A stretch of DNA of 64,000 nt, from NCBI GenBank assembly GCA_003170295.1, contig PNAJ01000117.1:31516-95515 (forward strand). Reading direction: 5' to 3'. Below are positions 9,701-18,462 of this stretch, piece by piece. Both the position numbers and the translations under genes were made by a program. Under the pieces are notes generated by a model, which saw only the letters and a program-made list of their open reading frames with translations, made no database searches and was not told where the DNA came from. The DNA is from Bryobacterales bacterium (GTDB lineage: Bacteria > Acidobacteriota > Terriglobia > Bryobacterales > Bryobacteraceae). Position 1 is the stretch's first letter. Each line of letters begins with the position of its first letter.

Positions 9701-12700
9701 TCGAAATTCGAGCTGCGCCCGCGTCCAGGCCATCTCGAAGGCTCGGGCCACGGCTTCCGGACGTTTGTATTTTTCGATGAGCGCGAGAATCGCTTCGCGG
9801 GAGGGCCCGGTCAAAGTGAGGAACGCAATCTCCACGCGGTCCCGCGCTTCGAGTCCGACACCGCATCGCAGGCTGAAGATCGGATCGAGAACCGTGCCAA
9901 CCGACCCGCTCAAATCGCGGCGTAGTGCGTCCGGAGACGCGACTCCGTTGGCTCGACCGAGGAACAGCGCGCGATCCGTTTCCCTTTGGATGCGGCCCGG
10001 CGCGCCCACAATTAGATGTGCGGCCCAGATCGGCGCGTCTTCGGGTCCGCGAGGCCGCCGGTGCGCGATCAGCACATCCTCGCCGAGCGCTTCCGTTTCG
10101 ACAAACATCTTCGCGAAGGCGGGATGCGCGGCATCGGCGGCATGTGGAGCGAGCGCCAGCTCGACATAACTGGTCAATTCGAGCTGCCGGCTGCGCAGCG
10201 TGCGGTTGGTGATCGTCAACCGCCGCAGCTCCACTTCATCCTCGGCTGCGACTGTTACATCCATCGCCGTTTCGACGCCGAGCACACTGCGGTTGAACTC
10301 GGCTCGATCCGCGGAGAAACTCGCCGAGCTGGTTCCCAGCTTGCCCCCCACCGGATGATACGATGCCGACCAGATCGCCTCCGAACGCAGATCGCGAATA
10401 TAGATAAAACTGCCCCACCCGTCGAGCGTCGTATCGGAGCGCCACCTGGTTACGTCGAATTCATTCGAGCGGCTGTATCCTCCGCCCGCGTTCGTGATCA
10501 TCAGCGAATAACGCCCGTTGCCTTGCAGATGAACTCGCGGGACCGGAGTATCTTCCTTCCACGTGCGCTCGGCCGGTTCTTCGCTGGTAACGGACCTGAT
10601 CGGCGCCATCCTCATCTGCAGCTCTTCGGCGGGAAGTTTGGCGATGGGGAGGCGTTCGAACAGCAGCGATTCCACCGCGCGAATTCGCACGTCGGAATGG
10701 AACCGCTCCTGCATGGCGCCGCGATGCAATAAGTTGTCGAGAGCGATCAGGCTCATACCCTGGTGGTGAGCCATGTAGGCGTACGTCACCACACCGCGCT
10801 TGCCGTCTCTCCTGTTTTCACGGCTAAAGTCGATGGATTCGTAGTAGCCCATCGGACCTTCGAGATCGAAGTTGTCCAGGCGCCGAAGATTGTCGATGGC
10901 CGCGACCGGGTCGACCGCGAGCGCCAGCATCGTCGAATAGGGTGATACGACCAGATCGTCCGAGAGGCCCGGATTCAGTGCGAGCGTCGGCACACCGAAT
11001 GCCTTGTATTGATAGATCTGATTCGCATCGAGCGCGCTGTAAGCGGATTCAGAAATGCCCCAAGGTACGCCTTTCTCATGGCCATAGGCGATCTGGCGTG
11101 CGACTGCATCCTTTGAAGCATGATCGAGCAGCGAATTGGCAAAGCTGCGCGTGAACAACAGCGGCATCAGATACTCGAACATCGTGCCGCTCCACGACAG
11201 CAGCGTCCGGCCGCCCGGCGACGACGCCAAAGGCCGCGCCATCGCCTGCCAGTGTTCGATCGGCACGTCGCCCTTTGCGATCGAGACCAGGCTCGCTAAA
11301 CGGCATTCACTCGCGAGCAGATCGTAGTGGCTGTTGAATTCGAGGGGCCCGCCGACGGCATAACCGACTCCGAACAACCGGCGGCTGGCGTCGTAGAGAA
11401 GACCCATATTGGTCGCCGCGGAAAACTCTTTCGCAATGGTGCGAAGCCCGCGCATCTTCTTGACCGTCTCGATTGCATTGGCTTTCGCGTGGCTATACTC
11501 TGAGGCGAGCTGGCTAAGCCACCCTGCTACATCAGGGCGCAGATCCGGTGTGCCGCGCCATGCGAGAATCGCCTCCAGCGGCGCGGATCGGCCCTCGGCG
11601 AGCGTGAGCAAAGACGGCACCGTGTGTATGACGCGACGTCGCAACTTAGCGGCGTCCGGACTCAGCACGTCAAGAAACGAATCGGGCGGCGTGCTTAACG
11701 TCTCCATCCATCGCAAATAACGCTCGATCACTTCGATCCATTGACCGAAGTCGCGCGCCAGATGCGTAGCCCAGTAGGACCTCTCCTCCCGTTCTTCCTG
11801 CCAGCGCCGCGCCTCTTTCAACTGTTGAACGGGCATCAGGATCATCCGCAATTGCCCGATCAACTGGTAGCCCTCCGCCTTACCGCGCAGCAGGCGGCCC
11901 ACGGCTTTGAGCGCCATGTTCATCGAAGGATCGCGGCCCCAGGCGCCCCGCAGAATCGCCAGCGTGTCAGCCACGCCCCTCAGAGAGCGGCGATCGAGAA
12001 TAGGCGCCGTCAGCAGTTCTTCGCAGCCTCGTTCGAGCACCCATAAACTGGCCAGAAAATTTCCGCTATCCACGGTCGACACGTACCGGGGCAGCAGCGG
12101 CTGCCGCGAGCTGGAGTCGTACCAGTTCAGAAGGTGACCTTCGTAGTGTTCGAGCGAATGGAGCGTTTCCATCGTCTTGGAGCAACGATCGAGAAACTCG
12201 TCGGCCGTCAGATATCCCAGGTCCGTGGCGGCAAGCGCGGAAGTAAGCCAGAGACCCAAGTTGGTAGGCGAAGTGCGTTGGGCGACCTCCACTCTGAGCA
12301 CCAGTTGAGAATTGTCGGGCGGCAGCCAGTTGGAGCTCTCATTCACCAGGTCGTCGAAATATCGCCAGGTACGGCGCGCCGCCCGGCGCAGAAAAAGAAT
12401 GTCGAGCTTTTCTCTGCGAAACAGCGGAGCGGGACTGTTCAACCAGCGCATCAGCGCGGGCGACGCGGCCCACAGCGCCAGGAACGCGAACGTCGGAGCC
12501 AGCGCGCCGCGATCTTGCAGCACGATCGCCAGCAGCACGGACAATCCCGTGATGCCGATCATCTGCTGCATCGTGGTGCTGACATGGCGGTGGACGTCCG
12601 AGCCCGTCGCCTCCGCCGTCTGCCATTCGAGAAGATGGCGGCGGCTCAGGAATTTCCGGTAGGCGACGCGCACAATCGCATCGGTCGACACCCACGCCTG

Positions 12701-15478
12701 GTGAGGCAGGAACGCGATCATCACCAGGGACCGCACCAATTCGTCGGCGGCTCCCCTCCATCCTTCGAGCTCACCTTGGATGTGCCGCGCCAGGCGATCG
12801 AGCAGCGGCGCGAGCGCTAGAATCGCAATGGTCGTGCCGATGACCAGGCTCCACACTCCGGGCGCGGGCGAAGCCAGCCAGCCGAACAGGAGCAATACGA
12901 GAGACGCGACGGGAACCAGGCTGCGCCGCAAATTGTCGAAGATGCGGAAGCGGCTCATCATCGCGAGTGAGTTCGGTTCCCTGCCCCCGTCTGGCGTCGG
13001 AACCTTCGAGAAAACCCACGGCGCAATCTGCCAATCCCCGCGGATCCACCGGTGCATCCGTTTGCAATAACTCACGTAGTCGAGCGGCAGATTCTCGAAC
13101 AACTCGATATCGCTGGCCAGCGCGACCCCTGCGAACGATCCCTCTATCAGGTCGTGACTCAGCAGCGTTTCGGGTGGAAAACGACCGCCCACGGTGTCGT
13201 GGAATGCGCGCACATCGTAAATCGCCTTGCCATGAAAAATTCCCTCGCCGAACAGATCCTGCTGCGCATCGGAGACGGACTTGCAATAGGGATCGGTGCC
13301 GGAAGTATCGGCGAAGACGCGCGTGAATCGTGTTGCTGTTGCGCTGGGCAGGGAAATGCTGACGCGCGGTTGAATGATGCTGAAGCCGCGGCGGCGTGCG
13401 TGTGTGACCGGATCGATCTCCACCTGGTTCAACGGATGCGCGATGGTCTCGATCAGCCGGCGGGCGGTGCCCGGTGGCAATTGCGTGTCCGCGTCCAGCG
13501 TGATCGCGTAGCGGACCGGCATCGGCAGCTTGCCGGCAACCAGAATTTCTTTCGAGCCCTCGCCCAGAAGAAACGCGTTCAGATCCTCGATTTTGCCGCG
13601 CTTTCTCTCCCGGCCGATCCAGCGCATCTCGGTTTGCGACCACACTCGAGGCCGGTGGAGCAGCAGAAAACGTCCGCCGGCATAACGTTCGTTCAGACCT
13701 TTGATCCCGGAGCGCGCGGCGTCGAGCAGCACTTCATCGTCAGCCGTGGTTTCGTGCTGGGCGTCGACGAAATCGGAAAACAGAGCGAAAAAAAGATTCG
13801 CTTCGCGATTAGCCAGATACCGCACCTCCAGCTTTTCCAATTCCCGGCGCACGACGCCAGGACCGGTCAGCATCATCGGCACCACCACCAGCGTGGCGTC
13901 TTCCGGAGGAATTCCGGACTTAAGAAAATCGAGCTTTGGAAGCGTGTCCGGAGGAACCAGCGCAATCACAATGACGTTGATAATCTGCTGCGCGAGCTCG
14001 CTCAGCGGAAACAGCGCGAGGACGCCGAGAACGGCCAGCATGATCCTCTGATGCACCCCGCCTTCCCAGGCAAGCACCAGAGCGAGGGTCAGGAAAGCGG
14101 CGCTTAAGCACGTTACGCTGCCGATGTACACACCAGTCGCGTTCCTGCGAATGGAGCGAATCAGGCTTATCCGGAACGGTACGCGCGATTTGGTCTCCGC
14201 TTCGAGTTGTGCCACCGCATTGGTGAGCAGGAAATGCGTGACGTGCCTGGCGCGCGGTTCGGGAGCATTCTCCGCGAGAGCGACGGCGCGCCGCGCAACC
14301 TCGATTTCACTCAGACTGCTGTTCCGCGAAATTCGCTCCACCACGTGGCGGCACTCATCGCGAGTCGCGAAATCGCTGCGCGGGTACACTCTGGCGGGAT
14401 CGGCGGCCAGTTCCTTCTCCACCAGACTGACGGCCTCGAAAATCTCGGTGAACTCGATCCGCGCGAGCATCCGCAGACTGCCAAATGCATTGGCTACCGA
14501 AACTCTCTGTGCCGCCTCCTGCGTGTGCTCGCCCCGCACCAGTTCGTTGAGCGGAGTCTCCAGGTGCCCCTGGATCCACGCCCTCATCGGCGCGAGCGCG
14601 CCTTCCTCGTCCTGTAACTGTTCGGCGAGCGACGTGATGAAGTAGGGCTGAATCGCGAACGGCTCTTTTTCGAAGAGCGTCATCAGACGGCCGACTTCCT
14701 GGGAGCCGACGCGAGCAGCCGACGCGAGACGATTCGCCCACAAATAAGCGGCTTCGCGGAGTTGCTGCGCGCGATTCACCGCGGAGGCCAGCGCCGCCAG
14801 TTCCTCCACCAGCGCCATCCGTAGGAATAGAGGAAAAAACCACAGCGCGGACGTGGACAGCGGCGTTGTCTTCTGAAACTCTTCCAGATGGTTGGTGATA
14901 TTTGCCGCGGTGACACTGCGGTCTGTCTCCACCACCAGCGCTCGTGCCAGATCGAGCGCGGGCGCGTAGCCGTTTCCAGACGGAGATTTGGGAAAATTGC
15001 GCGGCAGATGACGGCGAATCTCCGCAATCTGCGTCCGCACCAGATAGGAGTTATCGAGGATCCATTCGGCGGAAGCGGTGAGCGCGCGCCCCATGCGAGC
15101 GGCGGCGGCGAGATCGCGCCGGGCTTCGTCCAGTACCAGTTCGTTCTCATGCAACCGTCTGAAAATGGACCCGGCGCTTTGACCCGGCGGAGCCGCCGGT
15201 TGCGCAAGATCCTCATGCAGGATGAAAATCGCTGGAGAGCCGATGGTCTCCAAAGCTTTGATGAGGCGCTCTATATCCGGCGTGACCGCGGTCGCCACAA
15301 TGAGAGATTCGCCATCGATCCGCAATGGGGCAAACGGCGAAGCTTTCACATCCTCCGCGGACTCGAATAATCCGACAGATTGCGCACCCGCCGTGCGAGC
15401 TGCTTCGTAAGCCTGCTTGGGATCACCCTCGCCGGACGAGTAGAATCCCAGGATCGTGTGAACCGTTTTTGCTTTCAT
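6707..15478 (-). CDS. ndvB: Cyclic beta-1,2-glucan synthase (GT84-glucoamylase-like-GH94)
   Basis: A 2923-residue inner-membrane enzyme with the full NdvB/Cgs architecture, slightly longer than the usual roughly 2800. Visible parts: an N-terminal helical region; membrane segments near 450-510; a GT84 glycosyltransferase with DADTQLPPG near 663; more membrane segments near 855-1010; a glucoamylase-like domain (GVPWGISESAYSALD) near 1475; and a C-terminal GH94 phosphorylase domain with GTGDWNDGMNRVG near 2600 and WTWYTGSAGWMYRVW near 2820. The family makes cyclic beta-1,2-glucans by protein-primed elongation, chain-length control by the GH94 domain and cyclisation; these act as periplasmic osmoregulators. 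The DUF1328 gene lies 19 bp upstream and is probably in the same transcript. No adjacent NdvA-type exporter is present. Confidence 0.93.
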   Translation of the reverse strand: MKAKTVHTILGFYSSGEGDPKQAYEAARTAGAQSVGLFESAEDVKASPFAPLRIDGESLIVATAVTPDIERLIKALETIGSPAIFILHEDLAQPAAPPGQSAGSIFRRLHENELVLDEARRDLAAAARMGRALTASAEWILDNSYLVRTQIAEIRRHLPRNFPKSPSGNGYAPALDLARALVVETDRSVTAANITNHLEEFQKTTPLSTSALWFFPLFLRMALVEELAALASAVNRAQQLREAAYLWANRLASAARVGSQEVGRLMTLFEKEPFAIQPYFITSLAEQLQDEEGALAPMRAWIQGHLETPLNELVRGEHTQEAAQRVSVANAFGSLRMLARIEFTEIFEAVSLVEKELAADPARVYPRSDFATRDECRHVVERISRNSSLSEIEVARRAVALAENAPEPRARHVTHFLLTNAVAQLEAETKSRVPFRISLIRSIRRNATGVYIGSVTCLSAAFLTLALVLAWEGGVHQRIMLAVLGVLALFPLSELAQQIINVIVIALVPPDTLPKLDFLKSGIPPEDATLVVVPMMLTGPGVVRRELEKLEVRYLANREANLFFALFSDFVDAQHETTADDEVLLDAARSGIKGLNERYAGGRFLLLHRPRVWSQTEMRWIGRERKRGKIEDLNAFLLGEGSKEILVAGKLPMPVRYAITLDADTQLPPGTARRLIETIAHPLNQVEIDPVTHARRRGFSIIQPRVSISLPSATATRFTRVFADTSGTDPYCKSVSDAQQDLFGEGIFHGKAIYDVRAFHDTVGGRFPPETLLSHDLIEGSFAGVALASDIELFENLPLDYVSYCKRMHRWIRGDWQIAPWVFSKVPTPDGGREPNSLAMMSRFRIFDNLRRSLVPVASLVLLLFGWLASPAPGVWSLVIGTTIAILALAPLLDRLARHIQGELEGWRGAADELVRSLVMIAFLPHQAWVSTDAIVRVAYRKFLSRRHLLEWQTAEATGSDVHRHVSTTMQQMIGITGLSVLLAIVLQDRGALAPTFAFLALWAASPALMRWLNSPAPLFRREKLDILFLRRAARRTWRYFDDLVNESSNWLPPDNSQLVLRVEVAQRTSPTNLGLWLTSALAATDLGYLTADEFLDRCSKTMETLHSLEHYEGHLLNWYDSSSRQPLLPRYVSTVDSGNFLASLWVLERGCEELLTAPILDRRSLRGVADTLAILRGAWGRDPSMNMALKAVGRLLRGKAEGYQLIGQLRMILMPVQQLKEARRWQEEREERSYWATHLARDFGQWIEVIERYLRWMETLSTPPDSFLDVLSPDAAKLRRRVIHTVPSLLTLAEGRSAPLEAILAWRGTPDLRPDVAGWLSQLASEYSHAKANAIETVKKMRGLRTIAKEFSAATNMGLLYDASRRLFGVGYAVGGPLEFNSHYDLLASECRLASLVSIAKGDVPIEHWQAMARPLASSPGGRTLLSWSGTMFEYLMPLLFTRSFANSLLDHASKDAVARQIAYGHEKGVPWGISESAYSALDANQIYQYKAFGVPTLALNPGLSDDLVVSPYSTMLALAVDPVAAIDNLRRLDNFDLEGPMGYYESIDFSRENRRDGKRGVVTYAYMAHHQGMSLIALDNLLHRGAMQERFHSDVRIRAVESLLFERLPIAKLPAEELQMRMAPIRSVTSEEPAERTWKEDTPVPRVHLQGNGRYSLMITNAGGGYSRSNEFDVTRWRSDTTLDGWGSFIYIRDLRSEAIWSASYHPVGGKLGTSSASFSADRAEFNRSVLGVETAMDVTVAAEDEVELRRLTITNRTLRSRQLELTSYVELALAPHAADAAHPAFAKMFVETEALGEDVLIAHRRPRGPEDAPIWAAHLIVGAPGRIQRETDRALFLGRANGVASPDALRRDLSGSVGTVLDPIFSLRCGVGLEARDRVEIAFLTLTGPSREAILALIEKYKRPEAVARAFEMAWTRAQLEFRYLGIGPAAAHRFQELASHLIYPNARLRPLGERLLLNRLGQSALWAYGISGDLPMLIVTIGDIRSLPLIRELLLAHTYWRLRGFRCDLIVLNQEPASYDQPLNIQLQRQIEAHSSEPGKSGVNRPGGVFLRDWNAIPEEHRNLLMSTASVVLSGQRGSLKQQLSSASETHPPEGFFPSGNTQEQPSSPLPFLELPYFNGLGGFTPDGREYAIYLKPGSQTPSAWVNVMANPSFGTMVSESGLGCTWSGNSQSNRLTPWHNDPVTDPQSEAIYLRDDESGAIWTPTPLPVREKDAYRARHGQGYTVFEHNSHSIGQELIIFVPNDDPVKICRLRLRNDSGRPRRLTVTYYAEWVLGPTREDQQLNVQTSRDEQSGALIATQTWAGSFTRNVAFAATSPRAATYSGDRTQFLGRNNVGGKPFALGRVRLDNRTGAGLDPAAVMQLPVALDTGQQADVIFLLGEAANVDAMRAVVNRYRDSRQVDDALHATRQAWDAKLNRLQVRTPMLSTDFLLNRWLPYQALSCRFWGRTAMHQSSGAFGYRDQLQDSLAFVYIAPELTRAHILAAAARQFLEGDVQHWWHAETGLGVRTRCSDDMAWLPYVTAHYVSITGDTGILDEQIRFLDAPPLAEHEQEKMFVPAVSPQSASLLEHCRRALQHAWRLGSHGLPLMGTGDWNDGMNRVGVGGQGESVWLGWFLCAVLDALAPLIEARDPALAAAWRAQSKEMADTIERTSWDGEWYLRAFFDDGTPIGSHANEEAKIDSLTQSWAVISGVAMPKRARQAMESAERLLVKERDRLVLLFTPPFDHSEPHPGYIMGYPPGVRENGGQYTHGSLWLASAWARLGDGNAAVRLLKLMNPVESSRTPEAAGHFKGEPYVSPADVSSAPGKTGRAGWTWYTGSAGWMYRVWIEEVLGFQLRGDTLTISPAIPDDWDGFEITYRYRSSIYEIAVRRHGPEDAMASGSPIKLVDDNSTHKIFVNIPRAIPVSLKAHAENAVQV

Positions 15479-15497
15479 GCACCGTCAGGTCGCCGCT

Positions 15498-15659
15498 TCA
15501 GCGGGCCCGGCCACGCACGGCATAGGTCAACAGGCCGAGAAAAAAAAGCGAAGAAAAGAGAAGACTTGCAATTCTGACAGAAGCCGCCGGGCTCCCACTG
15601 AGCGATAGAACTGCTCCCAAGATTGCCATGATTGCGAACACGATCATCCATCCCAGCAT
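15498..15659 (-). CDS. DUF1328 small membrane protein (YtjA-like)
   Basis: A 53-residue protein (MLGWMIVFAIMAILGAVLS..., ending VRGRAR) with two hydrophobic helices, about residues 3-20 and 30-48, separated by a short SGSPAASVRIA loop. Length, N-terminal MLxW and helix layout match the DUF1328 family of small stress-associated membrane proteins of unknown function. The ATG at 15657-15659 is preceded by AAAGGAG about 7 bases upstream, a strong Shine-Dalgarno. It ends 19 bp before the glucan synthase start on the same strand, which suggests one operon and a link to envelope stress or osmotic adaptation. It is easily missed because of its size. Confidence 0.8.
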   Translation of the reverse strand: MLGWMIVFAIMAILGAVLSLSGSPAASVRIASLLFSSLFFLGLLTYAVRGRAR

Positions 15660-15901
15660 CTTCTTTCTCCTTTAGATACAGTCCGGCATCCTTTATACAG
15701 CAGGTTGAGGACCATCGATACGTCCTTTGTTTGGAACAGATGAAGTTGCGGAAGCCAGCAGAACCTGCCGGAGTGATGCGAATTTTGCCAGTTCCGACAC
15801 ACGATATCTATCAGAAGTGGGGCGTGGCCACGAAAATTCTCATGAAAGCTGTTCATTTTCAATAGCAATGGGGCAGGCTGGCAGAGATTTCCCCTCCGGG
15901 T

Positions 15902-15946
15902 GGGCGGACCCCCCGGTCCGCGGCCGATCCCCGGATCGGCCCGTCC
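15902..15946. repeat. Family A double-hairpin repeat
   Basis: Two adjacent palindromes: GCGGACC/GGTCCGC with a CCCC loop, then GGCCGAT/ATCGGCC with a short C/G loop. Sequence and layout match the copies at 20810-20851 and 53456-53500. It lies between genes and carries no open frame of note. Confidence 0.7.
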
Positions 15947-16072
15947 GGTGTCCGCAGGCCGGTTTTATTGGTCAAGAGCGCGATCAGGAATCGCGCGCGA
16001 CCAGAGGGTCCAACCCAATTGGTTGCCGAAGGTCACTTAATAAGAGTTTTTCAGCAGCCTCCTGCAGCCTGC

Positions 16073-16091
16073 GGCGGGTTGGTAACCCGCC
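16073..16091 (+). repeat. Inverted repeat followed by TTTT
   Basis: Perfect 8-bp arms (GGCGGGTT and AACCCGCC) with a 3-base loop, followed by TTTT on the plus strand. It has the shape of a rho-independent terminator for plus-strand transcription, but there is no plus-strand gene upstream. It more likely belongs to the repeat-rich spacer or blocks stray antisense transcription. Confidence 0.4.
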
Positions 16092-16148
16092 TTTTCAACG
16101 ACACACTACGATCGAGGGCCGCTAGTCAAGTTTAGTAGCCACGAGAGC

Positions 16149-18374
16149 TTATGAGACGACAACCATCTCGTGGTCGAGGATCGACTTTACCGTGAATTCG
16201 ACCCATCCCTCATTCATCTTCACCGGCGCCGCTCCGGCGGAAACCGAAAGCCTTGCATTGCGAGCCCGGATGCCCTCCGGGAGTTTGATTCCTATGTGCA
16301 GCGGCCCGATCGGAATGAGTTCGTCGATCGGTGCCCTCCAGGTTCCCGTGCTGGTCAGATTCACCAGATGCAGGATCAGCCGGTGTTGCTGCTGGTAGAG
16401 ATGGCAATCGACCAGGCCGGCACCCTGAACGCGGAGCGGAATTGGCTGCCGGCTCGCCCACCTCACGAGGTTCGCGATCAGGTTCCCGTGATCCGGCAAC
16501 AGCTCGCGCATGTACCGCCGGTCGAGATCGGCCGCGAGATACGCGACCCGGCTTCCGGCCGGCGACTCGCTGACGACGAGACCGGGGATAGTCGTGTCCG
16601 GCTCGCGCATCCAAGATGTCTCCGGCGGCAGCATCGGAAACTCGGGCACGAACGACAACGGCACGATCGCGCCCTGCTCCACTTCGAGAGGCTGAAGAGT
16701 ACCGCCAAACGGGATGAGGTCCGTATCGTCGAAACCCTTTAACACAGGATGCCGATTACTGGTGATCGGTGGTTCCTTCCCGGTCCGAGGTCCATAAACG
16801 CGCGCTCGAAATTCGGGATGAAGGCGCAGGTAGGTGTGGACCGGCGTCGTCAACGCGCGCGGCCGGACCGGTTTCGCCCGCACATGCACCCGCAGCAAGT
16901 CGCTGAGCGCGAAATCCGCGCGCGGATCGCCCCATTCGTTATACAAGCTGCTCTCGCCGGTCGCGATCAACGAACCGCCGCGCGCGGCAAATCGGCGAAT
17001 CGCGGCGCATTGTTCGTCCGATAATCCGCCGACGTTGGGCAGCACCAAAACGGAGAACGCCGCGGAGTCGATATCGTCCGCGTGAATCGGCAAATAAGGG
17101 ATGCGCGCGCGGATCAGCGCTTGCGCGAAGCCTTGGTACGGAGCGTCGACCAGATCGGCTGCAATGTCGCGGCCGTAGAAGTCCGTGCCTCTCTGCGACC
17201 AGACCAATCCCACGCTAGCCAACGGCTTGCGATTCACCAGGTACGTTTCATTGGCTTTGTGCCATTTCATGACGGGCTCGGCGGTGCGATACATGCGGCG
17301 GTCCTCGGGATACGCGCCGACGTGATGCCACCACGGCTGGATTCCGCCCGCTATCCCCGCGATCATCCACATGCGGGCTTCCGCGGCAGGCTTGCTCGCG
17401 GCACGGAAATTCGTGCGGCCATTTTCATACATCGCCATGCTCTCCGGCGCTAGTTTTTCCCACCCCATCAGCGAGTGGACCCGCTTGCCGGTATCGCCGT
17501 TCTGCTGAAAGCCCGTGGCATTATCGCGTCGCTGATGATCCAGCATGAGAATACTCGCGCGGTGGCAAATCTCTCGAAGATCGCGGAAAGAGTTCGCTTG
17601 TGCCGAGACCGAGCCGCTGTTCATACCCGACCATATGCAATCCACGCCGCCAGCGGCTCGCGTGACCCGGTTGTTTAAGTCCCATATCTCGGTACGCCGC
17701 TCGTAGTTCCACATGATCCACTGGCGATAGATGAGGTCGTCCCAATTCGCGCGCCGCGGCACAGCCTGGCCGGATTTCGCGCGGAACTTGCGCTCGCAGT
17801 TGTCGCAATAGCAGATGTTGCCGCGGCCCATCCCAGCCCAACTGTTATCCGTAATGCCTTCCGGATGCGACCGCTCGACGATCTCGCGCAGAATGTCGGG
17901 CAAATAGTCGTCATAGTAAGGACTGTTGATGCAAGTGATGTATTTCTCAGCGGCGCGATAGGGTTCGCCGTTCGCGTTTCGTGTGAACCAATCCGGATGG
18001 GCCCGATAAAAATCCTCGGCCGTGCGGTTGGAATCCATCCGCGCCATCACCACCAGGCCGTCCTGGTGCGCGGCCTTCGCGAGTTCGCCGTAGAGGTCGC
18101 GGCCGTTCAGAAATTCCGCGCGATGATGCAGCGGAAACTTGCTCGGATAGTACGCGACGATGCCTCCGGCGTTGATAATCACGCCCTGCACTTCGGTGCG
18201 CTTCCAATATTCGCGCCACCACGAAATGTCGTATTGTTCGGGATCTTTCTCGGTGATGTTGGTCTGTCCCCAGCGATACGTGCGCAGGTACCAAGGCGGG
18301 CTGCTGACTTGGGCTTCCGCGGTTGCCGCGGCTGCCAACGCAAGTTCGAGGAAATCCCGCCGTGTAGTTTCCAT
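16149..18374 (-). CDS. Tat-exported glycosidase-like protein (GHL6 / beta-galactosidase trimerisation type)
   Basis: A 741-residue protein. I chose METTRRDFLEL as the start because the twin-arginine motif (R5-R6) and hydrophobic stretch make a Tat signal peptide; the upstream frame to 18419 adds nothing useful. The N-terminal half resembles hypothetical glycosidase TIM barrels (GHL6/GH42-like), with GIIVxNAGGI-type strands and a Cys pair CYCDNC near 187 that could bind a metal. Around residues 440-475 (VLVLPNVGGLSDEQCAAIRRF, then GGSLIATGESS) is a flavodoxin-like beta-galactosidase trimerisation fold. The likely role is periplasmic oligosaccharide hydrolysis; the substrate is unknown. It is divergent from the GH74 gene, with about 90 bp between starts. 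Confidence 0.65.
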   Translation of the reverse strand: METTRRDFLELALAAAATAEAQVSSPPWYLRTYRWGQTNITEKDPEQYDISWWREYWKRTEVQGVIINAGGIVAYYPSKFPLHHRAEFLNGRDLYGELAKAAHQDGLVVMARMDSNRTAEDFYRAHPDWFTRNANGEPYRAAEKYITCINSPYYDDYLPDILREIVERSHPEGITDNSWAGMGRGNICYCDNCERKFRAKSGQAVPRRANWDDLIYRQWIMWNYERRTEIWDLNNRVTRAAGGVDCIWSGMNSGSVSAQANSFRDLREICHRASILMLDHQRRDNATGFQQNGDTGKRVHSLMGWEKLAPESMAMYENGRTNFRAASKPAAEARMWMIAGIAGGIQPWWHHVGAYPEDRRMYRTAEPVMKWHKANETYLVNRKPLASVGLVWSQRGTDFYGRDIAADLVDAPYQGFAQALIRARIPYLPIHADDIDSAAFSVLVLPNVGGLSDEQCAAIRRFAARGGSLIATGESSLYNEWGDPRADFALSDLLRVHVRAKPVRPRALTTPVHTYLRLHPEFRARVYGPRTGKEPPITSNRHPVLKGFDDTDLIPFGGTLQPLEVEQGAIVPLSFVPEFPMLPPETSWMREPDTTIPGLVVSESPAGSRVAYLAADLDRRYMRELLPDHGNLIANLVRWASRQPIPLRVQGAGLVDCHLYQQQHRLILHLVNLTSTGTWRAPIDELIPIGPLHIGIKLPEGIRARNARLSVSAGAAPVKMNEGWVEFTVKSILDHEMVVVS

Positions 18375-18462
18375 GTTGCCCAGTATTTTAGCGAAATAAG
18401 GCTTTCTAAGGCTCGCCACGTGCGCATTTAAGCCTCATTAAGGCTGTTTTAGCGTCATAATA

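Larger units (their letters stand above)
15660..16148. other. Intergenic region without a supported gene
   Basis: About 490 bp between DUF1328 and the glycosidase-like gene. It should hold the promoter of the DUF1328-glucan synthase operon on its left side. Its right part is mostly repeats: a family A double hairpin (15902-15946), a TTTTTC-AGCAGCCT box at 16046-16063 and an inverted repeat at 16073-16091. Open frames here have no coding character. Confidence 0.6.

Noticed and set aside
16073..16095. Terminator for the glycosidase-like gene
   Set aside because: The T-run is on the plus-strand side, the wrong direction for that minus-strand gene.
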